Assembly (NCBI GenBank): GCA_964570325.1
Contig: CAZMXS010000008.1
Span: forward strand, 43,390-107,389
Length of the DNA: 64,000 nucleotides
Origin: CAZMXS01 sp964570325
GTDB taxonomy: Bacteria > Verrucomicrobiota > Kiritimatiellia > CAIQIC01 > CAZMXS01
Reading direction: 5' to 3'
Part shown: positions 1 through 8,179 of the stretch, in pieces
Layout: each line of letters begins with the position of its first letter
Position numbering within the stretch: the first letter of the stretch is position 1
The notes under the pieces: model-generated
Database searches by the model: none
What the model was told of the DNA's origin: nothing
What the model saw: only the letters and a program-made list of their open reading frames with translations
Made by a program: the position numbers and the translations under genes

Positions 1-2
1 GG

Positions 3-944
3 CGGCGGCGCGGTCTGTCCCGTTCGTTTTACCGCCGCGAGGTGGAATACTTGCGCGCCGCGCTGGCGCGCTCGACGGCCGATGTCATTCACGCCAACTG
101 GGCCTATGAATATGCGCTTGCCGCCGTCGGCGCGCGCCGGCCCTGCCTGGTCACGGTTCGCGACCACGCCGCGTCCATCCTGCGGCACGTCGGCCGGACG
201 TACCTGGTCAATTTCCTGATCACGCTGTATGTCATCCGCCGCGCCCGGCACCTGTCGGCGGTTTCGCCCTACAATGCGGCGTTCGTCCGGCGCATCGCGC
301 GCCGGCCGGTGCCGGTGGTGCCGAACAGCGCTTCGCCGGCCTGCCTGGCGATGGGGGATCGGCTCGCCGGGATGCCGCTGTTCGCGGGCGGCGCGCCGAC
401 CGTCGCCGCCGCCATCAGCATCGCCCGTTACAAAAACCCCTGGACTGCCCTGGAAGGCTTCGCCGTTTTGCGGCGCCGTTATCCAACGGCCCGGTTTCGC
501 CTGATGGGCATTGGGTTGGATGCGACCGGGCCGGTGGCGGCTTGGGCGCGCGAGCGGGGCCTGGCCGCGGGAGTGGAGTTCATGGGCAATTGCACACATG
601 AAGAAGTGCTGCGCGTGATGAGCGATAGCGACATTCTGCTGCATCCCTCCACGGAGGAAGCGTGTTCCAGCACCGTGGTCGAAGCGATGGCGCTGGGGCG
701 GGCTATCGTCGCCGGGCGCGGCGCCGGCGGCACGCCCTGGGTGCTGGATGAAGGGCGCGCGGGACTGCTGGTGGATGTGACCGACCCGGCGGCAATCGGC
801 GCGGCGCTGATTGAACTGGTCGCGGAGCCGGAGCGCGCCGCCGCCCGCGCGCGGCACGCCTTCGCGCGCGCGCGGGGCATGTTTGCGCCGGACGCGATGG
901 CGGATCAGTACGAGGCGCTCTATGCGGAGGCCCTGGCCGGATGA
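3..944 (+). CDS. GT-B glycosyltransferase, 5' end cut by the window edge
   Basis: The frame is open to the first base of the window, so the N-terminus lies outside; 313 residues are visible. A GTG at 42 could be read as a start, but it would leave an incomplete N-terminal domain, so I treat the gene as partial. The C-terminal half has the family 4 signature: 'NSASPAC' linker, 'SDILLHPSTEEACSS' and the E-x7-E motif (EACSSTVVE) that contacts the nucleotide sugar, then 'MALGRAIVAG'. Expected role: cytoplasmic transfer of a sugar to a lipid-linked glycan intermediate. It overlaps the next glycosyltransferase by four bases (ATGA). Donor and acceptor cannot be told from sequence. Confidence 0.85.
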   Translation, partial: RRRGLSRSFYRREVEYLRAALARSTADVIHANWAYEYALAAVGARRPCLVTVRDHAASILRHVGRTYLVNFLITLYVIRRARHLSAVSPYNAAFVRRIARRPVPVVPNSASPACLAMGDRLAGMPLFAGGAPTVAAAISIARYKNPWTALEGFAVLRRRYPTARFRLMGIGLDATGPVAAWARERGLAAGVEFMGNCTHEEVLRVMSDSDILLHPSTEEACSSTVVEAMALGRAIVAGRGAGGTPWVLDEGRAGLLVDVTDPAAIGAALIELVAEPERAAARARHAFARARGMFAPDAMADQYEALYAEALAG

Positions 945-1942
945 AGCTCATCTTCGATTGCGCAACCCCGTTTTTTCTGGCCCACGGCGGCCTGACTATT
1001 CAAGTGCGCCAGACGCTGGCGGCGCTGCGGCAGCTTGGCGTGGAGGTGGCGTACGCGCGCTGGTGGGAGGACGACCAGCCGGCCGACGTAATCCATTTTT
1101 TTGGCCGACCGACTCCGCTGTATGCGGCGCTATGCCGGCAAAAGCAGCGTCGGCTGGTTATCAGCGATTTGCTGACCGCGCAGGGCTCGTACAGCGCCGG
1201 CCGGCGGCGCATCAACCGCCTGCTGCTGGCCGCGGACCGTCCATTGCGCGGCCGGCTGCGCCGCCGCCTGGGATGGGACGTGTACGACGCCGCGGCGACC
1301 GTCGTGGCGCTCACCGACTGGGAGGCGCGCCTGCTGCGGGAACTGTATGGCGTCACGGCGCCGCCGATTCAAGTCGTGCCCAACGGCGTGGACGACATAT
1401 TCCTGACGCCGGACGCGCCGGCGCCGGCCGGCGCCGGGCGCCTGATCTGCACGGCCACGGTGACCGCGCGCAAGCGCGTGCTCGAATTGGCGCGCGCCGC
1501 GGTGTTGGCGCGCGTGCCGATCCGGTTCATCGGCGCGCCATACCGGGAGGGCGATGCCTACAGCCGGGCGTTTCTCGATTTCGCGGGCGCGCATCGGGAT
1601 TGGATTGACTACGCCGGCGCCATGGACGACCGCCGTGAACTGGCTGCGCAGTACCGCCAGGCCGCCGGCTTCGTCCTGTTGAGCGCGATGGAAAGCCAAA
1701 GCTTGTCGGCATTGGAAGCGGCTGCCTGCGGCCTGCCGCTGCTGTTGAGCGACTTGCCCTGGGCCCGCCATTCGTTTGGCGCGCAGGCAACTTATTGTCC
1801 CATCGGAAACGAAGCGCATACCGCGCGGTGTCTGGGCGCATGGTATCGCGCCCTCGACCGCGCGCCGCGCCCGCCGCGCCCGCTCTCCTGGCTCCAGGTC
1901 GGCGAGCGCTTGCGCGCCATTTACGCCGCGCTATGCCGGTAG
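941..1942 (+). CDS. GT-B glycosyltransferase (family 4-like)
   Basis: 333 residues starting in an ATGA overlap with the preceding glycosyltransferase. The N-terminal domain opens with a Rossmann strand and glycine-rich turn ('FFLAHGGLTIQVRQTL'). The C-terminal domain has 'VVPNGVDDIFLT', a standard family 4 junction, and the E-x7-E motif in 'MESQSLSALEAAACGLPLL'. Slightly short for the family (usual 350-420) but complete at both ends. It probably adds one sugar of the repeat unit built by this locus. The specific sugar is unknown. Confidence 0.85.
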   Translation: MKLIFDCATPFFLAHGGLTIQVRQTLAALRQLGVEVAYARWWEDDQPADVIHFFGRPTPLYAALCRQKQRRLVISDLLTAQGSYSAGRRRINRLLLAADRPLRGRLRRRLGWDVYDAAATVVALTDWEARLLRELYGVTAPPIQVVPNGVDDIFLTPDAPAPAGAGRLICTATVTARKRVLELARAAVLARVPIRFIGAPYREGDAYSRAFLDFAGAHRDWIDYAGAMDDRRELAAQYRQAAGFVLLSAMESQSLSALEAAACGLPLLLSDLPWARHSFGAQATYCPIGNEAHTARCLGAWYRALDRAPRPPRPLSWLQVGERLRAIYAALCR

Positions 1943-1948
1943 CCACGC

Positions 1949-2764
1949 ATGGACGCCAATGACAGCCGCATCCGCGATGCCTTCGCGCGGGGGTTCCTGC
2001 AAGTCCCGTTCGAGCGGCAACTGGCCAACTGCGAACATTACGAACTGACCCCGCTGTTCCGCCGCTTGCTGCCCGCGCATCAGCCGATTCTCGAGGCGGG
2101 TTGCGGCTCGGGCCGCTGGGTGGGCTGGTTCGCGCGGCAGGGCTGGCAGGCCACGGGCCTTGATTGGAGCGAAGCCTTGTGCGCGCGGGCGCGGCAAAGC
2201 GTGCCGGGCGCGACATTCGTGGTTGGCGACATGCGCGCGCTACCGTTTGGGGCCGGCGCATTCGGCGCCGTGGTTTCGTTGGGCGCCGTCGAGCACGTCG
2301 CGGAAGGTCCGCTGGCCGCGCTGCGCTAATCCCCGCGGGTGTGGGGGCCGGGGGGGGGGGCGTTGGGCCCGGTCCCGTTTCGGGGCCCGGGGGGCGGGCG
2401 GGCGCGCGCGGCGAAGGCCTTGCGATATTTCGGCAACCGCGCGCGCCGCGCGGCGCGCGCCGTCGCGCGGCCGGAGTGGGCTTGCGATTTGATGCGGGAT
2501 GAACACGGCAACTGGAATTTCTACCAGTACAACTTTGATCGGCGCCAGATGCGCCGGTTTCTTGACGCGGCGGGATTCATGCGGATGGAAGAGTTCGTTG
2601 ATTTCCGGGAGGAAGGCATCCTGCACAACTCCTTTTTTCTGGCCGGCGCCTACGACTATACGCATAGCCGGGTTCGTTTCAACACGCTGGGCCGCCTCCT
2701 GCAGGCCGTGGTTCCGACTGCGTGGGTCGGCCACATGCTGGTTTATGTGGCGCGCAAACCATGA
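1949..2764 (+). pseudogene. SAM-dependent methyltransferase interrupted by an in-frame TAA (possible sequence error)
   Basis: Codons 1-126 (1949-2326) encode a class I methyltransferase with motif I 'ILEAGCGSGRWVGWFARQG', the acidic post-I position 'TGLDWSE', and 'VSLGAVEHVAEGPLAALR'. A TAA at 2327-2329 then stops translation. The same frame stays open to 2764, with a good methyltransferase C-terminus ('RRFLDAAGFMRMEEFVDF', 'VGHMLVYVARKP'). The residues just after the stop can be read as a corrupted 'RVLRPGG...VPF' segment, and the DNA there (2330-2410) is unusually G-rich with runs of up to ten G. No frameshift is needed. Either a recent nonsense mutation or a run of wrong base calls explains this. 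The last codon overlaps the next gene (ATGA). Confidence 0.75.
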
Positions 2765-3636
2765 CATCGGCCGCGCCAGTCTTCTCGATCGTCACCCCGA
2801 GCTTCAACAGCCGAGACTACCTGCTCCGGTGCGCCGCCTCCGTGGCCGACCAGGCCGGGCCGGCGCGCGAGCACATTGTCGCGGACGGCGGCTCGACCGA
2901 CGGCACGGTGGACTGGCTCAAAACCGCGCCGGGGCTGCGCTGGTTCAGCGAGCCGGACCACGGCATGTACGACGCCATCAACAAAGGGCTGCGCCTGGCG
3001 CGCGGCCGTTGCCTGGCTTACCTGAACTGCGACGAACAATACTTGCCGGGCGCGCTGGCCGCCGCCGCCGATTTTTTCGAGCGCCGGCCGGATGTGGATT
3101 TGCTGTTCGGCGACGCCTTGATGATCGCGCCCGGCGGCGAATTGCTGGCGTACCGCAAGGCCTGTCCGGCGCGCTGGCCGTTTATTGCGGCCGATCACCT
3201 CTACAATCTTTCCTGCGCGATGTTTTTTCGACGCCGCGTGCTGGAGCGCGGGATTTATTTCGATCCCGATTACCGCATGGCCGGCGACGGCGATTTCGTG
3301 GTCCGGGCCCTGCGGGCCGGGGCGCGCGCGGGCGTGCTCCGGCGTTATCTGGCGGCGTTCACCCTGACCGGGGATAACCTGGGCGGCGGCGACCACGCGC
3401 GCCGGGAGGGCGAACGTTTTCGTCGAGCGGCGCCCGCGTGGATCAACGGCCTGCGCCCGCTGCTGGTCCTGGCGCGTCGGGCGGAGCGGTGGCTCGCCGG
3501 CGGTTGCCGCCAGCCGTTCCCGCTGACCTATGCCGTTTACATCGGTTCGCCGGAAACCGGGCGTCGAACTTTCACCGCGCAACGCGCCGGATTCCAATGG
3601 CCGCGCGCGTTGCGGGGGGAACAAGCGGCCAGATGA
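2761..3636 (+). CDS. Family 2 (GT-A) glycosyltransferase
   Basis: 291 residues, starting at the ATG that overlaps the preceding stop as ATGA; an earlier in-frame start would only add 13 non-homologous residues. The GT-A core is clear: 'FSIVTPSFNSRDYLLRC' at the N-terminus, the nucleotide-binding 'VADGGSTDGTVDWL' near residue 45, 'EPDHGMYDAINKGLRLA', and 'YLNCDEQYLPG' in the metal-binding DxD position. 'DPDYRMAGDGDF' is the typical late acceptor-side motif. This resembles WcaA/WbbL-like transferases with a 'GMYDAINKG' signature. Cytoplasmic or membrane-associated; the sugar is unknown. It overlaps the next gene by four bases. Confidence 0.9.
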   Translation: MTSAAPVFSIVTPSFNSRDYLLRCAASVADQAGPAREHIVADGGSTDGTVDWLKTAPGLRWFSEPDHGMYDAINKGLRLARGRCLAYLNCDEQYLPGALAAAADFFERRPDVDLLFGDALMIAPGGELLAYRKACPARWPFIAADHLYNLSCAMFFRRRVLERGIYFDPDYRMAGDGDFVVRALRAGARAGVLRRYLAAFTLTGDNLGGGDHARREGERFRRAAPAWINGLRPLLVLARRAERWLAGGCRQPFPLTYAVYIGSPETGRRTFTAQRAGFQWPRALRGEQAAR

Positions 3637-4778
3637 AAATCGCGGTGTCCATCCTCTGTGAAAACCCGCGGCATAAAACCGGATTGAGCACGATGTTTCC
3701 GCGGTTCGTCGCCGCCGGGCTCGCGCAGTTCAAGCAGGTGAGCTGGTTGATCTTCGCGGGGCCCGATCAGGAATGGCCCGTTACGGATTCGCGCGTCACC
3801 GTGGATCGGCGGTTTCCGGCGAATGACCGGCTTCGCGCCCGCTTGCTGGCGGATCATTTTTGGGCGCCGGCGGCGGCGCGAAGACAGGGCGCCGACGCGA
3901 TGTTGAGCACCGGCTTTGTGCCCGCCCGCAAGCTGTTGCCGACGGCGCTGCAGGTCTTTTCGCTTCAGCATCTCAACCCGGCCAACCGGGTGGGCCGCGC
4001 CCGGCGGCTCTACCGCAAGCTGGTGACGGCGCGAACCTGGCCCCGGGCCGACCTCGTCATCGTCAACTCCCAGTGCGCGCGAGACCATTTGCTTGCCATT
4101 TATCCGGAATTCGCCGCGCGGACGATCGTGAGCCACGAGGGTTTGCAGCACGATATCTTCCAACCGCGAGCCGGCGCGGATGAGCCGGCGCGGCTGGCGC
4201 GGCAATTTGGATTGATGCCGGGCTATTTGCTTTCGATCGCCAACTTTTATCCTTACAAGCAACTGGACCGGCTGGTCGCGGCCTACGCCCGGTTGGCGTC
4301 GGAATTCCGGCGGGAGCATCCGCTCGTGCTGGCGGGCGCCGACTGGGAAAACAACCAGGCCGCGGTGCGGGCGCTGGCCGGGCGGCTGGGCGTTTTGCCG
4401 GATGTCCGGTTCCTCGGCTGGATCGGCGATGAGTGGCTGGCGCCCCTTTATCGCCAGGCGGCCCTTTTCTGTCAGGCCAGCCGCGAGGAAACTTTCGGCC
4501 GTTCGGTGCTCGAAAGCATGGCCTGCGGCACGCCGGTTGTAGCGCATGATATTCCGGTCGTGCGCGAAGTCACCGCCGGGCAGGCGGCGCTTGTGGACTT
4601 TACCCAAGCGGACGCGGCCGCCGAAACGCTGCGGCGCCTGGTGGACGACCGCGCCCGGCACGCGGCCCTGCGGGACGGCGGCCTGCGACGGGCGGCGGAT
4701 TTCAGCTTTGAGCGCCTGGCCGGTGAGCGGATTGACGCCATTTGCGAAATGGTCGGCGCGCGAAAAACAGCGGCATGA
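3633..4778 (+). CDS. GT-B glycosyltransferase (family 4)
   Basis: 381 residues from the ATG at 3633, which overlaps the preceding stop (ATGA); the open frame extends upstream but that stretch is a shadow of the GT-A gene. The N-terminal acceptor domain includes 'VFSLQHLNPANR'. The linker 'TIVSHEGLQHDIFQP' leads to a C-terminal donor domain with 'GYLLSIANFYPYKQLDRLV', 'VRFLGWIGDEWLAPLYRQA' and the E-x7-E motif in 'SREETFGRSVLESMACGTPVV'. Full-length for the family. Likely one step in assembly of the same polysaccharide repeat. Confidence 0.9.
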   Translation: MKIAVSILCENPRHKTGLSTMFPRFVAAGLAQFKQVSWLIFAGPDQEWPVTDSRVTVDRRFPANDRLRARLLADHFWAPAAARRQGADAMLSTGFVPARKLLPTALQVFSLQHLNPANRVGRARRLYRKLVTARTWPRADLVIVNSQCARDHLLAIYPEFAARTIVSHEGLQHDIFQPRAGADEPARLARQFGLMPGYLLSIANFYPYKQLDRLVAAYARLASEFRREHPLVLAGADWENNQAAVRALAGRLGVLPDVRFLGWIGDEWLAPLYRQAALFCQASREETFGRSVLESMACGTPVVAHDIPVVREVTAGQAALVDFTQADAAAETLRRLVDDRARHAALRDGGLRRAADFSFERLAGERIDAICEMVGARKTAA

Positions 4779-5659
4779 ACCCGAATATCTTCCAACGACT
4801 GGCCGGCCGCCTGGCGCGCTCGCCGCTATTGCGGGAGGGCCGACGGATTTGGGCGGAAAACGAAAAGCGCTGGAACCTGCCGCTGACCAAGCGGCAAAAA
4901 CTCATGGCCGGCCTGTACATCATCCTGGCCGATTACGAGCAGGGCCGATTCCCACCGGTCTATACCGATGCCGCGCAAACGTGGGCGGCCGAGGAGCAAT
5001 ACCGGGCCACCCTGCCGGGCATGGATGCGGCGAACCTGTTCCGGACGGAAATGCGCAAACCCTTCTGGATGGGCGCATATTATGTGGAGCATTTCAGCGC
5101 GCTGATCCATATCTTCCGCCGTTGCGATTTTATGCCGCCGCGCAAATTGTTGGAGTTGGGCTGCGGTTCAGGCTGGATGGCGGAATTCCTTGCGCTCGGC
5201 GGCTATGACGTGACCGCGACTTCGCTTTTGCAGGAGGATTTGGATATGGCCGCCCGCCGTTGCGCCAGCATTCAGGCCAAGGGTCTGGATCTGCCCCTGC
5301 GCTTCCTGCGCGCTCCAATGGAAAATGTGGATCAGGCGGTGAGCGGGTTCGGACCCTTCGACGGGGTTATGATCTATGAAGCGCTGCATCACGCCTTCGA
5401 TTGGCGTCGGACGGTGGCGGCGGCGGCCCGCTGCCTGCGGCCGGGTGGAAAGTTTTTCATCCTGCACGAACCCAATCGGATTCACACGTTTGTATCGTAC
5501 CGCGTGGCCCGGCTGTCCAATACGCATGAAATCGGCATTCCGCGCGGCGGCTTGCTCCGGTGCCTGCGGGAAAACGGATTCCGCCGCGTGCACAATCTGC
5601 GGAATGCCATGCATTTCGGCGTCCGGCCGCATTGGATCTGCGCCGAGAAAGGCGATTAA
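4775..5659 (+). CDS. Class I SAM-dependent methyltransferase
   Basis: 294 residues from the ATG at 4775 (ATGA overlap). The first 110 residues are helical and charged, with no membrane segment. The methyltransferase fold starts at 'LLELGCGSGWMAEFLALGG' (motif I), followed by 'TSLLQEDLDMAARRC', 'PFDGVMIYEALHHAFDW' and 'CLRPGGKFFILHEPN' (motif III). The C-terminal 'GIPRGGLLRCLRENGFRRVHN' fits small-molecule or sugar methyltransferases. Probably O-methylates a sugar of the glycan. The gene converges with, and overlaps by four bases, the SGNH hydrolase gene on the other strand. Confidence 0.85.
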   Translation: MNPNIFQRLAGRLARSPLLREGRRIWAENEKRWNLPLTKRQKLMAGLYIILADYEQGRFPPVYTDAAQTWAAEEQYRATLPGMDAANLFRTEMRKPFWMGAYYVEHFSALIHIFRRCDFMPPRKLLELGCGSGWMAEFLALGGYDVTATSLLQEDLDMAARRCASIQAKGLDLPLRFLRAPMENVDQAVSGFGPFDGVMIYEALHHAFDWRRTVAAAARCLRPGGKFFILHEPNRIHTFVSYRVARLSNTHEIGIPRGGLLRCLRENGFRRVHNLRNAMHFGVRPHWICAEKGD

Positions 5660-6693
5660 CGCGGCAGATTGGTCTGGGTCAATGCCCAGGCCGCGATTTC
5701 GTTGGCGGCAAACGCGTAGCCGGCGGAGGTCAGATGGTTGCCGTCCCGGAGAAACAGCTTGTCCGCGCGGCGGGCGCGGAAGGCCGGCAGCAGATCCAAT
5801 GTGGCCACCTCATGGGCGGCCAGGAATTGAATGATGTCGGCATGGGCGCGATTCTGCTCCGCCTGGCGGTAGAGGAATTGTTCCTGCGGCAGCACGATGA
5901 CCGCGAAGGCGATCGCGTTTTGCCGGCAGAAATCCTGCATCTCCAGAATAACCTCCCGCATGTGTTGCCAGGAGGGGTAGCCGATCTTTTGATCCACATA
6001 AACGGGCCAGTAACCGCGCAGACGATAAGCCGCCGCGCCGATAAGGTCCCGCAGGCGCAGCACCACTCGGAAACGCTTCAATTTGTCCAACCAACCGGCG
6101 TTTGCCAGTTGCGTCTGCTGTTGCGGCAACAGGCCGGGCTGGCCGTAAAAATAGAGGTTGGCATCCCAGTAGTCGTTGAAATTGAACCCGTACAGGATGG
6201 CATCCGGCTGGTAGGCGGGCAGCACTTCCCGCATGAGAATCAGGATCTGGTCCGCGTTGTAGCCGCCAATGCCGCAATTCCAGACTTCCGGCGCGCGCGC
6301 GCCCAGGCGGGCCTCCAGTATCTGCCGCACCTGATTGGGATAAGCGGCGGCGGTGTTCGTCGCGCCCGTGCCTTGCGTGACCGAGTCGCCGACAAACAGC
6401 CAGCGGCGGATGCCGGGCGCCTTGGTCGGCGTGGCGTCCGGCATGTTGAAGCCCAGATTGTTGAGGCGAATGGCGCCTTCCTGAAAACCCGGAGTCAGGG
6501 TGTAGTTCAACCCCGGGATGTCCGAGCGGACGACGCTGCCGACGCCGCCGCCGGCGGCCAGGTCGGCAATCTGCGCCCGCTCCTGAAGCCGCAGCATGAT
6601 TTCCGCCGCGACCAGGATCAACGCGCCGGTCAAGACCGCCAGAATCAAGCTGAACCCAATTCGTTTGATGATCGGTCGGGTAACGTGTTTCAC
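5656..6693 (-). CDS. Membrane-anchored SGNH/GDSL-type hydrolase
   Basis: 345 residues from a GTG start. Residues about 10-32 form one hydrophobic segment ('IGFSLILAVLTGALILVAAE'), an uncleaved signal anchor or signal peptide. Block I 'LFVGDSVTQGTGA' supplies the nucleophile Ser, 'GIGGYNADQILI' the oxyanion Gly, 'YGFNFNDYWD' the Asn block, and 'RDGNHLTSAGYAFAANEIA' the Asp/His pair. These enzymes hydrolyse or transfer O-acyl groups and often set polysaccharide O-acetylation in the periplasm. It is the only minus-strand gene in the locus, so it is transcribed separately. Substrate inferred only from context. Confidence 0.85.
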   Translation of the reverse strand: MKHVTRPIIKRIGFSLILAVLTGALILVAAEIMLRLQERAQIADLAAGGGVGSVVRSDIPGLNYTLTPGFQEGAIRLNNLGFNMPDATPTKAPGIRRWLFVGDSVTQGTGATNTAAAYPNQVRQILEARLGARAPEVWNCGIGGYNADQILILMREVLPAYQPDAILYGFNFNDYWDANLYFYGQPGLLPQQQTQLANAGWLDKLKRFRVVLRLRDLIGAAAYRLRGYWPVYVDQKIGYPSWQHMREVILEMQDFCRQNAIAFAVIVLPQEQFLYRQAEQNRAHADIIQFLAAHEVATLDLLPAFRARRADKLFLRDGNHLTSAGYAFAANEIAAWALTQTNLPR

Positions 6694-6744
6694 ACCGGCA
6701 AGATAATGATCCCGATTTCAGGCCACAAGGGGTAATCGTCAAAC

Positions 6745-8148
6745 ATGCACCGGGTGGGCATTTTTCAGACCGCCGTCCCCGCGTATCCGCCCGCGGTCCC
6801 CGAGACCGCCATCGGCGGCGCCGTGCGTGAGCTGTTTCGCATGCTCGGTTATGACGCGGCGCGCGCCGGCGCGCCGGATTGGAATCCGCTGGGCTGGCTG
6901 ATCGCGCCGGGGCAGACGGTGTTTATCAAACCGAACATGATCGCCCACCGGCATGCCCATGACCAATCATGGGAACATGTGATCACTCACGGCTCCATCA
7001 TCGGCGCGGTCGTGGATTACGTGGTTACGGCGCTGCGCGGCCGCGGGAAAATCATCATCGGCGATGCGCCTCAGACCGATTCGCAATGGGAGCAGATCGT
7101 GGCGCGCATGGGGCTGAAGGAAATCCAGGCGCGCTATCGGGATCGCCCGGAACTTCGCCTGGATCTGCTGGATTTGCGGGATGAGTGCTGGGATGAGCGG
7201 GACGGCATCTATGTGAACCGCCGCAAACTGCCTGGCGACCCGCTGGGCGGCGCCGTGTTCGATCTGGGCGCGCGCAGCATGTTTGCCGAACTGGACGGGC
7301 AGGGGAAAAAATACTACGGCGCCTATTATGATGTGGAAGAAACCAACCGGCATCACACCGGCGGGCGCCACGAATACGCGGTTTCGCGCTCACCGCTCGC
7401 CGCCGAAGTATTCATCAACATTCCCAAGCTCAAGACGCACAAGAAATGCGGGCTGACAGTCAACCTCAAGAGTCTGGTTGGGATCAACGCCAATAAAAAC
7501 TGGCTGCCGCATTATGCCTTCGGCGCGCCGGCGGAGGGCGGCGACCAGTTCGACCGGGCGCAGGCCCGCGGCCGCCTGGAAAACGCGCTGGTGACGCGCA
7601 TGAAGAAGTTGCTTCGCGACCATAATCGCGCGGCGCAATGGCTGGCGCGCAAAGGCAAGCGGCTGGCCTATGGGCTCTTCGGGCGGACGGACGAGGTCGT
7701 GCGCTCCGGCAACTGGCACGGCAACGACACCGTCTGGCGGATGTGTGTGGACCTCAACCGCATCCTGTTGTACGGCAACCCCGATGGCTCGTGGCGGGAA
7801 GCCGCGCGCCCGAAAAAATTCCTCTCGGTGGTGGATGGCATCATCGCGATGGAGGGCAATGGCCCGGTGGCGGGCGCGCCGCGGCCGGCCGGGGTGCTGC
7901 TGGCGGGCGCCAACCCGGTGGCCGTGGATTACGCCTGCGCGGTGTTGATGGGCTTTGACCCCGATCGGTTGCCTTTGATTGCCCGCTGTTTCGCTCCGCA
8001 TGACCTGCCGTTGATCGCGGACCCGCCGGAGGCCATCCGGGCCTTCAGCAATAACCCGGCCTGGAATGGCGCGCCCCTGGCCTGGCCGCGCGCGACGCTG
8101 CTCAATTTCAAACCGCATTTCGGTTGGGCGGGGCATATCGAGCGCTGA
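6745..8148 (+). CDS. DUF362 domain protein
   Basis: 467 residues. The N-terminal 'GQTVFIKPNMIA' and 'VITHGSIIGAVVDYVVTAL..GKIIIGDAPQ' are the typical DUF362 core, and the C-terminal part has 'LSVVDGIIAMEGNGPVAG' and 'NPVAVDYACAVLMGFDPDRLPLI'. No ferredoxin-type CxxCxxC cluster is visible, so the iron-sulphur version of the family is unlikely. Family members occur in surface-glycan loci beside CapK-like and heparinase-like genes, as here, but I know no reaction for them. No signal peptide, so cytoplasmic. It is followed after about 30 bases by the adenylate-forming enzyme gene. Confidence 0.85.
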   Translation: MHRVGIFQTAVPAYPPAVPETAIGGAVRELFRMLGYDAARAGAPDWNPLGWLIAPGQTVFIKPNMIAHRHAHDQSWEHVITHGSIIGAVVDYVVTALRGRGKIIIGDAPQTDSQWEQIVARMGLKEIQARYRDRPELRLDLLDLRDECWDERDGIYVNRRKLPGDPLGGAVFDLGARSMFAELDGQGKKYYGAYYDVEETNRHHTGGRHEYAVSRSPLAAEVFINIPKLKTHKKCGLTVNLKSLVGINANKNWLPHYAFGAPAEGGDQFDRAQARGRLENALVTRMKKLLRDHNRAAQWLARKGKRLAYGLFGRTDEVVRSGNWHGNDTVWRMCVDLNRILLYGNPDGSWREAARPKKFLSVVDGIIAMEGNGPVAGAPRPAGVLLAGANPVAVDYACAVLMGFDPDRLPLIARCFAPHDLPLIADPPEAIRAFSNNPAWNGAPLAWPRATLLNFKPHFGWAGHIER

Positions 8149-8179
8149 CGCTCCAGGCCGATTGAAAGTGGCCCATCAC

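Noticed and set aside
5560..6735. A 391-codon plus-strand open frame over the SGNH hydrolase
   Set aside because: It overlaps the end of the methyltransferase, and the minus strand carries the complete SGNH catalytic blocks.
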